Source of the DNA: Oscillospiraceae bacterium
Lineage (GTDB): Bacteria; Bacillota; Clostridia; Oscillospirales; Ruminococcaceae
Assembly: GCA_017466885.1 (NCBI GenBank)
Contig: JAFTTH010000014.1
Coordinates: 1-42,159, forward strand
Length of the DNA stretch: 42,159 bases
Direction of reading: 5' to 3'
A program made the translations under genes and the position numbers. The notes under the pieces are model-generated. The model saw only the letters and a program-made list of their open reading frames with translations. It ran no database searches and was not told the DNA's origin. The number at the start of each line of letters is the position of its first letter. Within the stretch, counting starts at the first letter, position 1. Below, in pieces: positions 30,225 to 40,500 of this stretch.

Positions 30225-31441
30225 TCGATGGGATCCCCTTTGTAATCAGTAATAACAATCGGTTTCCAGTGCTCGTCCGGAACGAGCGCGCGGAGGTTTT
30301 TGGCGTATTTTTCCTGCCCCTCCATCACCAGGACCTTCATTGTCAGCTCAAAGATCTCCCGATCAAAGCAAAGCCCCAGCTTCTTTTTGTAAAACGCCCA
30401 CAGCGCAGAACGGTAGGGCTTGAGCAGGTCATTGAGCTCCTCATACCGCTCCTCGCGGTCCAGCCGGAGAAGCTCCTCCTTCATAGGCATATAGGTTTCG
30501 TAAAGAGCATACCGCTTCTCGGTGCGCTCAACGATGGCATAATAGCGGTCAATCTGCCGGTTATAGAAGGAAACCTTTGCCTGAAGCAGATCGCACTTGG
30601 TCTTTTTCTTCTGGATGGTCTTCAAATCCAGATTCCGCTCCTTTGCAGTCTCCACAAACTGGCGGAAGGAGATATTCACCGACACAAGGAGGGAAGCGGA
30701 GGGCTTATAATACTTCGGGATAACGGTGGAATAATCCTCACCGTAAGCGGTGAGAAGATATCCTTCCGGGTCAGCGAAGATGGGGAAGACTTTTCCCTCC
30801 AGAGTAACGGTTTGCACGCCTTTTACCAAAGCGGGCTCGTAATGAAAGGCATCCGATGCAATAGCGATGGGCTTGTCCGTTTCCCGGGATTGGAAGAGGC
30901 TGACCCAGAACCGGAACAGAAGCCGGCTGAAATATTTTCCGCCGAGGATATTCTTTGCGATCCGGCAAGCCGAGACTGCCACGTGCTTGGTAAAGCCGGA
31001 GACGGACCCCTCCGACATCGTGCTGGCTTTCCAGAAGGTGTGGGACAGTTGATAGATCTTATTCATATGAGCCGGCTTGGTGCGGATCATATGGATCACA
31101 ATGCCGATATAAGGGAGAGAGGAGGGGCGGCAGTAGGGCAGAGGGATCATCAGTGTGTTGGGATCACAGAAACGAAGGGTAAAGTCGGGATAGTTTTTAT
31201 TGGAGAACATTGAGTCTGTAATCCGGTCGGGACGGCCCTCCTTCCGAACAGCCTGAAGGAAGCGGACTGCATTCTCGGGGGTCATAGATACGCTGGCCTG
31301 GCAGCAGTCGGGGAAAAATTCGGAGCGGGTATAAGCGGATAAGGCGGTATGTCCGGATAAATAATAGGGGATATTTTCCCGCTGACAGATCGTATCCAAA
31401 TCACAAAGAAGCTCTAAAAGCTTTTGCTGAATCTCAGTCAA
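30218..31441 (-). CDS. Degenerate LicD-like protein lacking the catalytic Asp cluster
   Basis: 407 residues from TTG at 31441, inside an eight-base overlap with the upstream licD gene. The opening (LCDLDTICQRENIPYYLSG) aligns with the two LicD neighbours, but where they have DDDxD (46-50) it reads CCQAS, and RHKGF is TRSEF; later DPEGYLLTAYGEDY matches the LicD C-terminal motif. So the fold is kept, catalysis is probably lost. The frame is intact over its full length and tightly overlapped on both sides, arguing for a maintained pseudoenzyme and not a pseudogene. It may pair with the active copies. Confidence 0.75.
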   Translation of the reverse strand: MTEIQQKLLELLCDLDTICQRENIPYYLSGHTALSAYTRSEFFPDCCQASVSMTPENAVRFLQAVRKEGRPDRITDSMFSNKNYPDFTLRFCDPNTLMIPLPYCRPSSLPYIGIVIHMIRTKPAHMNKIYQLSHTFWKASTMSEGSVSGFTKHVAVSACRIAKNILGGKYFSRLLFRFWVSLFQSRETDKPIAIASDAFHYEPALVKGVQTVTLEGKVFPIFADPEGYLLTAYGEDYSTVIPKYYKPSASLLVSVNISFRQFVETAKERNLDLKTIQKKKTKCDLLQAKVSFYNRQIDRYYAIVERTEKRYALYETYMPMKEELLRLDREERYEELNDLLKPYRSALWAFYKKKLGLCFDREIFELTMKVLVMEGQEKYAKNLRALVPDEHWKPIVITDYKGDPIEC

Positions 31442-33032
31442 GGTCTTCGTTCCTTTCTGTTTGTTTGTTTTTTAACTGATCGAGGATCAGTCCGTTGGAG
31501 GTGGCGGATGCCTGTACAAAGAGGGGGACGGCCTCTTGAGACAGGCCGATCTTCTCATAAATGCATCCGGCCCAAAAAGCAATCTCCGGATCACCGGGGA
31601 AGAATGAACGTGCCTCGGAGATCCCTTCCAGCGCTTCTTTGGAGGGAAGGGGATCCATCCCCAGGTAAAGCTGCAGGCGGCAACGCTGCAGATTCAGATA
31701 GGCGGGATTTTCCCGGCATACTGCCAAAAGCCCCGGAGCGATTTCAGATAAGGGAGCGACCTTCTCCGGCTCAAGCCCCCGATCCTCAAAATACCGCACA
31801 TACTTCCGGATGGATTCCAGCATCGCAAGGCATTGGGCAAGCGGAGCGGAGAGTTCCCGGACCTGCTTCTGCCGGATAGTAAGGAGCTTGGCGGCCTTCA
31901 CAAAGTCTCCGCCCCGCATGAGTGCGGACAGAAGCAGTGCAAGGACCGGGTCGGGCAGATCAATATAAACATCGTTCTTCAAAAATCCGCTGTTAAGCTG
32001 GGCGGACAGATATTGCCCCATCCGGGTAAGAAGCTCCGGATCGGAAAGGGAGGAGAGAGCATCTGCGCTGTAAGCAGGGGTGCGGAGCTCCAACTCAATG
32101 GCAAGAGCGGTCTGCCGGTAGCCTGCCACCTTCAGATCGTGGGCCGGCACCGCTTTTTCAACGTTTAACCGCTTCCGCTCCACAAAATCGGCAAGCATCT
32201 TTTCCCGATCCTGAAAGGGACGGATATCCTCCAGCCAGTTGATGTAAGGAACGGTGGTGCTGAGGAAGGAAACGTGAGTTTCTCTTTGCTGGTTAGGGGG
32301 AAGGTAGCACCAGGTATCCCCATATGTGGCGCGGAGAAAATCGATGGTCTTTTCCGGCATAGGGAGGGAATATCCCTCAAAGTCCATATACCGGGGTGTC
32401 CCGAATAAGGAACGGTCGTAGATTAAATGTTGCTGTCCCCACCGGTAAAGGTAAAGATCGCTTTCCTCCGGTTCAACCTCAAAAAGCTTATGGTAAAGCT
32501 CGGCCAAAACCTTCTCCTTGCCGATCTTCTGAGCCTTCCGGTGGTAGTGCCGGTAAAGGTCAACCGATTGGTAGAGCTTTTCATTGACCATAAAGAAAGG
32601 AGTCAGCAACTCGTTATATACCACGTATTCGGCAATGTGCTGCTCCTTTCGGACCGGATCCCGGGGAAGGGGGTCCAGAACGAAAATATCCAGCGAGATT
32701 CCGCAGCCGGTCGTATCCAAAACCTGAGACCGGAAAAACTGGGAGGTGGACTTATTCATATACTTGATGGTGACCTTGGTATGGCAGGGGGTGTTGATCT
32801 GGGTGATCAGCTCCCGGTCAGCCGCCAGTTCGGTGGAGCATACCTGCTGGAACTTGGCAAACTCCTCCCTGGTCATCATAATGTCAATATCATCATCCCA
32901 GGGGATAAACCCTTTATGGCGTACCGCGCCAAGCACAGATCCCCCTGACAGATAATAAACAATTCGATGCTTTTTACAGATGGCGTCCACTTCCAGGACC
33001 AGCTCCAGCATTCGTTGCTGCAGTGCAGTCAA
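31434..33032 (-). CDS. licD: LicD-family phosphotransferase, first gene of the operon
   Basis: 532 residues from TTG at 33032, eight bases after AGGGAG; the first ATG (M8) would cut into conserved sequence. LicD domain with YYLSGGSVLGAVRHKGFIPW followed by D46-D47-D48-x-D50, and DIFVLDPLPRDP as the second conserved block. Residues 300-532 form a helical TPR-like extension (FFPGDPEIAFWAGCIYEK, then GLSQEAVPLF). It parallels the copy at 28629 over the whole length, so they arose by duplication and may act on different acceptors or carriers. First gene of a six-gene operon (licD, licD-like, licD, ATPase, permease, nucleotidyltransferase). Confidence 0.9.
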   Translation of the reverse strand: MTALQQRMLELVLEVDAICKKHRIVYYLSGGSVLGAVRHKGFIPWDDDIDIMMTREEFAKFQQVCSTELAADRELITQINTPCHTKVTIKYMNKSTSQFFRSQVLDTTGCGISLDIFVLDPLPRDPVRKEQHIAEYVVYNELLTPFFMVNEKLYQSVDLYRHYHRKAQKIGKEKVLAELYHKLFEVEPEESDLYLYRWGQQHLIYDRSLFGTPRYMDFEGYSLPMPEKTIDFLRATYGDTWCYLPPNQQRETHVSFLSTTVPYINWLEDIRPFQDREKMLADFVERKRLNVEKAVPAHDLKVAGYRQTALAIELELRTPAYSADALSSLSDPELLTRMGQYLSAQLNSGFLKNDVYIDLPDPVLALLLSALMRGGDFVKAAKLLTIRQKQVRELSAPLAQCLAMLESIRKYVRYFEDRGLEPEKVAPLSEIAPGLLAVCRENPAYLNLQRCRLQLYLGMDPLPSKEALEGISEARSFFPGDPEIAFWAGCIYEKIGLSQEAVPLFVQASATSNGLILDQLKNKQTERNEDLD

Positions 33033-33196
33033 AATGTCACTCCCTTTCGCGTGATGGATTTAGACTGTGAAAAAATGTGAAAAGACAAACGGAACGACGT
33101 TTGACGAATCCGCCAGTTTTCTTTCCGGAAAATAAGTAGCTCATTCAAAAAAAGTGCAAATTTTGCATTGATATTTCCAAAACCACACACCCTTTT

Positions 33197-33225
33197 ATTA
33201 TACATCAAAATCGACAAAATGTCAA
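33197..33225 (-). promoter_or_regulatory. Promoter of the licD-ABC operon
   Basis: On the minus strand a perfect TTGACA (plus 33220-33225), 17-base spacer and perfect TATAAT (plus 33197-33202): one of the strongest promoters here. The leader of about 155 bases includes a palindrome TGCAAAATTTGCA (near 33157-33169); no known riboswitch is recognised. Confidence 0.9.
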
Positions 33226-33303
33226 CTGATTCGCCCCCTTCCTTTTGCGGAAAAAAGGGCTGTTGAAATGTCATTGTGTGACAGATGTTTTTGCGGAAAA
33301 TGG

Positions 33304-33332
33304 TTGAGGAAATGGGGATTTATTGTTATAAT
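33304..33332 (+). promoter_or_regulatory. Promoter of the SDR gene at 33414
   Basis: TTGAGG (33304-33309), 17-base spacer, TATAAT (33327-33332). It is divergent from the licD operon promoter about 80 bases away. Confidence 0.75.
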
Positions 33333-33413
33333 AAAAGCTAACATAACAGGAAAAGATTCCAAAAAGTGGGAAGAAAAGGGGAAGGATTGCAGATGAAACG
33401 GGAGGGAGAAAAT

Positions 33414-34208
33414 ATGCGACCGTCCGTTCTGATTACCGGTGCGTACGGTGGTATGGGAAAAGCCACGGCGCAGGCTCTGGCTTGTCAAGGTTACCGCGTG
33501 TTCGCGATGGATCAAACCGTGGGAGCGGAGGAGAAACATATCATTCCCGTCCGGGCGGATCTGACTGAGCCGACCAGCGTTGCGGCTGCCTTTGACAAAA
33601 TCTGCGCACAAACCGACGAACTATCGGCGGTGATCCATTTTGCCGGAATTTATATGCTGGATTCGTTGGTGGAAATGGAGGAAAAAGACTTTGAAAGGAT
33701 CTTCCGGATCAATCTCGGGGGTGTTTTTCTGGTCAATAAGATCTTTCTTCCTCTGCTCAAAAAGGGATCCCACATTGTAATCACCACAAGTGAGCTTGCC
33801 CCTCTGGATCCTCTTCCCTTCACCGGGATTTATGCGGTGACCAAATCTGCCCTGGACCGTTATGCATTTTCTCTCCGAATGGAGCTGCAGCTGCAGGGGA
33901 TCAAGGTCAGCGTGCTCCGGGCGGGGGCGGTAAAAACGGGAATGCTGGGTGTTTCCACTGCGGCACTCCACCGTTTTTGCCAAAAGACTGAGCTTTATTC
34001 CTGCAACGCGGAGCGCTTTCGGGAGATCGTGGACCGGGTTGAGGCAAGAGGGATAGAGCCCTCCGCCATTGCGAAAAAGGTGCTGCGGATCCTGAAAAAA
34101 CGCAAACCGAAATTTGCCTTCTCCCTCAACCGGAACCCGTTGCTTCTGTTGTTGAATCTCCTTCCCCAAAGACTGCAGCTTTGGGCGATCCGGCAGGTGC
34201 TGAAATAG
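33414..34208 (+). CDS. Short-chain dehydrogenase/reductase (SDR)
   Basis: 264 residues from ATG 33414, eight bases after GGAGG. Starts at 33393 and 33366 are possible but would add residues before the Rossmann strand. LITGAYGGMGKA (6-17) is the NAD(P) loop, HFAGIYM the second motif, TTSE provides the catalytic serine and YAVTK the Tyr/Lys pair. The C-terminus has a hydrophobic tail (NPLLLLLNLLPQRLQLWAI) like that of membrane-associated SDRs. Divergent from the licD operon; it may supply a polyol or modified sugar for surface glycan, but that rests only on position. Confidence 0.87.
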   Translation: MRPSVLITGAYGGMGKATAQALACQGYRVFAMDQTVGAEEKHIIPVRADLTEPTSVAAAFDKICAQTDELSAVIHFAGIYMLDSLVEMEEKDFERIFRINLGGVFLVNKIFLPLLKKGSHIVITTSELAPLDPLPFTGIYAVTKSALDRYAFSLRMELQLQGIKVSVLRAGAVKTGMLGVSTAALHRFCQKTELYSCNAERFREIVDRVEARGIEPSAIAKKVLRILKKRKPKFAFSLNRNPLLLLLNLLPQRLQLWAIRQVLK

Positions 34209-34228
34209 GAAAGAGACAAAATATAACG

Positions 34229-34268
34229 AAAAGCCGCTGATGAGAAATTCTTCAGCGGTTTTTTGTTT
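34229..34268 (+). terminator. Terminator after the SDR gene
   Basis: AAGCCGCTGA (34231-34240) pairs with TCAGCGGTT (34252-34260, one bulge) followed by TTTTGTTTG. Confidence 0.85.
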
Positions 34269-34340
34269 GTTGCGCAATCGAAAAATCCGGCACATTCCTA
34301 CAAAAACAATAGTAAAATTCATATACAATAATATTTACTG

Positions 34341-34369
34341 TTGACAATGTAATAAATTTCCACTATAAT
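34341..34369 (+). promoter_or_regulatory. Promoter of the RHS toxin gene
   Basis: Perfect TTGACA (34341-34346), 17-base spacer, perfect TATAAT (34364-34369). The leader then runs about 145 bases to the RHS start. Confidence 0.92.
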
Positions 34370-34422
34370 ATAAACACAACAATTCACTTCCACTATTGAT
34401 GCTTTCGTCTGGAAAGGAGGGA

Positions 34423-34440
34423 ATGGCTATGGTAGAGTAG
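34423..34440 (+). CDS. Possible five-codon leader peptide (MAMVE)
   Basis: An excellent ribosome site (AAAGGAGG at 34413-34420) is followed by ATG GCT ATG GTA GAG TAG. A terminator begins three bases after the stop. Strong site, very short reading frame and terminator together resemble transcription attenuators in which a ribosome on the leader controls termination. The codons show no obvious amino acid bias, so what would be sensed is unknown. Confidence 0.45.
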   Translation: MAMVE

Positions 34441-34442
34441 GT

Positions 34443-34489
34443 GCGCGCCGACTCAGCAGAAAAACTGCTGGATTGGGTGCGCTTTTTTT
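34443..34489 (+). terminator. Intrinsic terminator inside the RHS leader (attenuator candidate)
   Basis: GCGCGCC (34443-34449) pairs with GGTGCGC (34476-34482), CAGCAG (34454-34459) with CTGCTG (34465-34470), loop AAAAA, then seven T (34483-34489). It lies between the promoter and the RHS start with no gene before it except the five-codon leader, so full-length transcription requires read-through or antitermination. Without it, a separate RNA of about 115 bases would be the product. Confidence 0.85.
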
Positions 34490-34521
34490 GAGGAAAACAA
34501 AAAGGAAAAGGAGAAAAACGA

Positions 34522-37500
34522 ATGAAAAAGAATCTTTGGCAATCCGTTTTAGCTGTCCTGCTTTCAGCGGCATTTTTCATGGTGACCCTCCCGATACCGG
34601 CCGGAGCGGAGGAAGAAATTCTTTCGTCGATTCCGGAAGGAACTTTTTCCAATGAAGATATTTACGGAGGCGTGACCTCGCTGGCAGAGCTGACCGATGA
34701 GGATATTGTCGGAGAGCTGGCGGAACGCCGAGAAGCGTCGGTAAAGCATTTTCAGCTGACCGACGGAACGGTTGTCGCCGCAGTATACGATGAGCCGGTC
34801 CATTTCCAAAATGAAGCCGGACAGTGGATTGATCTGGACAACACCCTTTCCGATACCGGATCGGATTACGAAAACACCGAGGCCCCTGTCCGGGTGAAAT
34901 TCTCCAAAAACCCCTCGAACGGTAAGCTGTATACCCTGCAGGGCTCCGATTACCAGATTAAGTGGGGCCTGGAGGGAATGCGGGGGGCTGCCTCAGCCCG
35001 GAAAATCGCTCTTTTGGAAAGCGAAAAGGATAGCAAACTGGGAGTGCGGTCCACCAGCGAGCGTCTTATTTATGAAAATGCCCTTACCAATGTTGATCTG
35101 GCTTACCGGGTTACCGGACGGGGGATCAAAGAAGATATCATCCTTCAGTCAAAGGATGCAGTCGGGCCCTTTGTCTTCACCCTGCAAACGAACCGTATGA
35201 CCGTAGAGCAGGAGGGGAATGAGATCCTCCTGTATAACTTGGATGGGCAGGCTGTTTATGTCCTTTCTGCTCCTTATATGACCGATGCGGCAGGCCGCTG
35301 CAGCACATTGCTGACAATGACCCTTTCCGGATCGGGAAACCATCATACCGTTACCCTGACCCCCGATGCCGAATGGCTGGAAAGTGCCGCCTACCCGGTG
35401 GTGATCGATCCGGTTTTGGAGGATAGCCGTTCCCGGAGTCAGGATGATATGAAAAGCATCAGCGTTTATACCCGGGATCGAAGCAGCGCCTATCCGGACG
35501 GAAATGATCCGGGGAATACGCAGGATCACGGAACGTTTTATGTCGGAAATGAATCCAGCTCTTACGATAATCTCCGCGCCGTTCTGAAATTCGACCTGCC
35601 TGACACAATCACCTCCGCTGACCGTGTGATCCAAAGCCATCTTCGGCTTTGGAAAAACAGCGGCTCCGCGGTGGGCGATGCGACCATGACGGTGAACATC
35701 CATCAAATCAATACGGATTCGATTTTGTCGGATGCCAATTTTAACAGCTTAACCTGGGAGACTTTGGAGGATAACTTAAACACAACGGTGATGGATAGCC
35801 AATTTGTAGAGGCTACCACGGCAGATACCCACGTTTGGTTTGATATCACAACCGCTACCCGCGAATGGTATCAAAGCTCGCGGGAGTATTTCGGAATTGC
35901 CTTCACCTCAGATAATGAGTTTATCTCCAGAAAAGTTGTTTATTTCTGTTCTCCGGTGTATAGCAGTACCGACGAATATAAGCGCCCTTACGTTTCGATT
36001 CAGTATGTCAATCAGAATGGGTTGGAGGATTATTTAACCTACCATTCTGCCGGAACAGCGGAAACGGGTGTTTTCTCGGTCAGCGATTTCACCGGAAATC
36101 TCGTTTTCTCTTTCAGCGATGCCGAAACCACCGGCAATTATATGCCCATCGCTGTTTCGCATATTTATGATAGCTCCACCCGGAGCAAGCAGAATAACCA
36201 AACCGGAACAGCTTACTTCGGAAACGGATTCCGTTTGAATCTGTATTCGCGGATCCAGGCTGTAACAGATGCAGACCTCAGCCAAACATATCCGTATCAA
36301 TTCATTGATTCCGATGGAACCTGGCATTATTTCGAGGAGAAATCGGGCCAGACCAATGTTTATGTCAATGAGTATGACTCCTCTTCCGTTTTGACCTGCT
36401 ATACTGCTTTGCAGAACGGAAATGAGCGGTACGAGCTGAAGCTGGGAGAAACGATTGCCTGGTATTTCCGGGAGGACGGTTATCCCACCCGCGTCCGGGA
36501 TATTACAACCGGAAAAACCGCAACCCTCACAATGTCCGGCAGCAAGCTGACAAAGGTTACCGACGGCGCCGGCCACGAAATCACCTTCGGCTACACCGAT
36601 CGGAGCGGAAAACAGTACCTGACCTCCGTCACCGACCCTTCCGGCCGTGTCACCACCTATTCCTACGACGCCAATAACCGCCTCGTCAGCGTGGTTCGCC
36701 CGGGAAATAAAGGCTTTTCCCTGGTTTACGATTCCGCCGGGAACCTGACCAAGCTGACCAGCCCCAATGACCCGGGGGTAGAGATCACCTATTCGGGGAA
36801 TCTGAACCGGGTAGCAACCCTGACGGAAATTGGAACTGCCGGCTCTGTTGGCAGAAAGCTGACCTTTGCCTACGGCACCGGCTCCACCAAGGTAACCGAC
36901 CGGGACGGCAAAAGCGAAACAATGCTGTTCGACTCCTTCGGCCATACCGTCTCCATCCAGGATCACGAGGGCCGGGCGGTGTTCGGAAAATATACCAACA
37001 CCAACGATGCCAAGCGGAACTCCCTCACCTATACCTCCGACCTGCGGAGCAACGTCACCAATTACGTTGCCAACCCGGACTTTGAGGACTCCGCCCTCTC
37101 CCCCTGGACCAACTATAATAACAATAACCCCGCCACCGGCACCACCACTCTCTCCACCACCGACCCTTACGCCGGGGCAAAATCCATGAAGATCACCTGC
37201 AATGATACCTCCGGTCGGTACGGCTATTGGCAGAAGCTGAATATCCCCGAGGTTGCAGGGGAGACCTTCACCCTTTCTGCCTGGGTCAAGGTGACCAATA
37301 TTACCCTGAACTCCACTACCCCCTATGGCCTGATGTTCTACTTTGGCTATAAGCGGGAGGACGGCAGTTGGGATTTCCACCGTTCCAACCCCATCAAATC
37401 CGCCAGCGACTGGACACGGGTCAGCCATACCTATACCGTGCCGGACGATGTCGTTGCATTGTATGTCACATTGGGGTTCGAAAACGCATCCGGCACCGCC

Positions 37501-40500
37501 TATTTCGATAATGTCCAGGTGGAAAAGGGAACCGTCGTCAACCAGTATAATATGCTGGATAACGGCCACTTCCGGGATGCCGATAATACCGCCCTCCCCG
37601 CAGGCTGGACCGCCTCCGACCATACCGGCACCGGGGATTACGTCACCGGCGGACGGTTCCAAATGACCGGCGAACGGGAAAACTGGCAGAATATCCGTCA
37701 GCCCGTCCCGGTGTTCGGCTCTGCAGGCGATACCTATACCCTTGCGGCGTGGGCGCAGGCCGATGCCCTGGAGCGGAAGCACCCCAATAGCGACGAAAAC
37801 CGTTATTTCGCCCTCCGCCTGCGGATCATCAACCTGGATGGCACCGAGGATAAGTTCTACTTCGATTTCGAGGCCAAAAACCCCAGTAAACAGTTCCTCA
37901 GCGCCCAGGCGACTGCCAAAAAGGACTATTCCACCGTTGAGGTGGCGTTGCTGTATAATTATCAGAAGAATGCCGTCTGGTTTGACGATGTCCAGCTCTT
38001 CCGGGAGGCAAGCCAGGATCTCCGGGAATACGATTCCCACGGCCGCCTGACCAAATCCACCACCTCCATGGGCCGCTCCACCACCTATCTTTACGATGAT
38101 AATAACGGAGAGATCTCCCACCGGCTCAAGAAGATCACCTACCCGGATAACACCGCCGAATCATATACCTATAACGCCCGCAACCAGGTGGAGACCCATA
38201 CCCACCCCGATGGCTCTGTGACCACTTATTCCTACGATGCCAACGGCAACCTTCTCTCCACCGGCACCGTAAACGATGAAAGCGCCACCCTCGTTTCGGG
38301 CACAACCGCCTATACCGGCGCCTATGCCACCTCCACCACCGACCCCTTCGGGAACACCATTTCCATGGTGATCGACTCCGATTCCGGGCTGGTGGAGAGC
38401 GTTACCGACGCCAAGAATAATACCACCACTTACCAGTATAATACCAATACCCACCTGGTGGAATCGGTGCAGTCGGGCAATAGCAAGGTGGTCTATGGCT
38501 ACCACCCCATTCTGGATGACCTGACCTCCATCGGCCACAATACCACCTCTTCCGCCGATGCCACCACCTCCACCGCCGCCGACGTCCGGTATACCTTTAC
38601 CTATGACCAGTTCGGCAACCGGGTCAGTACCTCCGTGGGCAGCCGCACCCTCTCCACCAATATCTACGCCCCCTATAACGGCCGCCTGACCCGCACCACC
38701 TACGGCAACGGCGACTACCGCGTGCCGGTCTACGATTCCCTTGACAGAGTGGTGGGAATGCAGTACAATGGAGTCACCCAGTATACCGACTCCTACGATG
38801 CCAACGGCTACCTTGGCAGACGGCTTGACCCCATCAACGGGCTGGAATACCGGTACGAATACGACTCCGAGGGCCGCGCCACCCGCGCCACCATTGCGCC
38901 CACTTTCTCCAATGGCTTCACCGCCATGGAGCTGCTCAACGCCTACAACACCAAGGGTCAGCTTTCCAGCGCCACTGTGAAGTTTGGGGCGGTGAGCCGG
39001 CTAACGCAGCTTGTCTATGACACAATTGGGCGGCTGGAAGATATTATCCTTGCCGGCGGTTCTTCCATTCACTACACCTACGATAATCTTGGGCGTGACG
39101 ATACCTTCACCCTGAAAAATAGCTCGGAAGAAACGCTTTACTACGGAAGGTATTACTACTCCGCGGGAAGCACCCCTGGAACCACCACCGGCAGAGTCAA
39201 TTTGCTTACTCTGAGCGGAAATGGTTGGTCGAAGATCTTCGGTTACACCTATGACGAAAACGGAAATATCGATACTGCCGCCGTCAACGGGATTCCCACC
39301 GCGGACTATGATTATGATTCTCTGAATCAGCTGATCTCTGCCACCATCAGCGGGAAAACCTACTCTTACATCTACGATAACGGTGGAAATATCCTTTCCA
39401 AGACTGAAAACGGCGTAACAAAGACCTACACCTACGGTGACAGCACGTGGAAGGATTTGCTGACTGCCTACAATGGTAATGCAATTACCTATGATACCAT
39501 CGGGAATCCTTTAACTTACTATGATGGCAAGACCTTTGATTGGGATGGTAGACAGCTGAAATCCGTTGGCACCGGAACAACCTATAAGTACAACGCTGAT
39601 GGAATCCGAACGGAGAAAACCACCAGCGGAATGACCACCCGTTTCTACCTGAACGGTTCCCAAATCATAGCCTCCCAAAATAATTACGGCTTCACCTACT
39701 ATGACTATGATGCAAGCGGAAAGGTGATTTCCACCGTTTATTTTGGGAATACTTACTACTATGTTTATAACCTCCAAGGTGACGTGGTTGGAATTACCAA
39801 CTCCGCAGGCGAACTGGTAGTAGAGTATACCTATGACCCTTGGGGCAAGGTAACTGGGCTGAGCGGCTCGGAAATGAGCGGAATCGGTCTCAATAACCCT
39901 TTCCGGTATAGAGGGTACTACTATGATACTGAAACCGGGTTCTACTATCTCAATTCCAGATACTATGATCCGAATACAGGTCGGTTCCTAAATGCGGATG
40001 GAGGAATTTCCGGTACAGGCGGAGAAATCCTCGGGAATAACGCATTTGCATACTGCTTTAATAATCCGATCAGTATGGATGACCCTAACGGCAACTGGCC
40101 GGACTGGGCAACCATTGTTTTGGGGGCAGCAGTTGCAGTAGCAGCAGTTGCGGTTACAATTGCTACTTTAGGCGCAGCAGCACCTGCGGCAGCTTGTGCG
40201 ATAACTGCAGTTGGTATGTCTTTGGGGGCAAGCTACGCAGTAGCTAGCACAGTCGCGACTGTGGCGGTCGTGACTACTGTTACGGCAGCGGCAACTTATG
40301 CGGCTGATATTGCCTATTCATCGGTCACCGGAAACAGTCCGCTTAAGGATACGGTCTTTCAAGGCAATGAGGAAGCGTATAATACCGGATTAGTTCTAAC
40401 ATCAATAGCCACAGGAGGTATGCTCGAAGCGGCAAATATGAGTCCGGGCGCATGCTTTGTTGCCGGAACTGCGGTTCTATCTTCCGAGGGACATAAACCA

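Noticed and set aside
33033..33196. Riboswitch in the long leader of the licD operon
   Set aside because: Only a short AT-rich palindrome is visible; no known aptamer pattern and no terminator or anti-terminator before the start.
36034..38121. 695-codon minus-strand ORF inside the RHS gene
   Set aside because: Gly/Val/Ile-rich low-complexity product created by antisense of repeated Thr/Tyr/Asp codons; no ribosome site.
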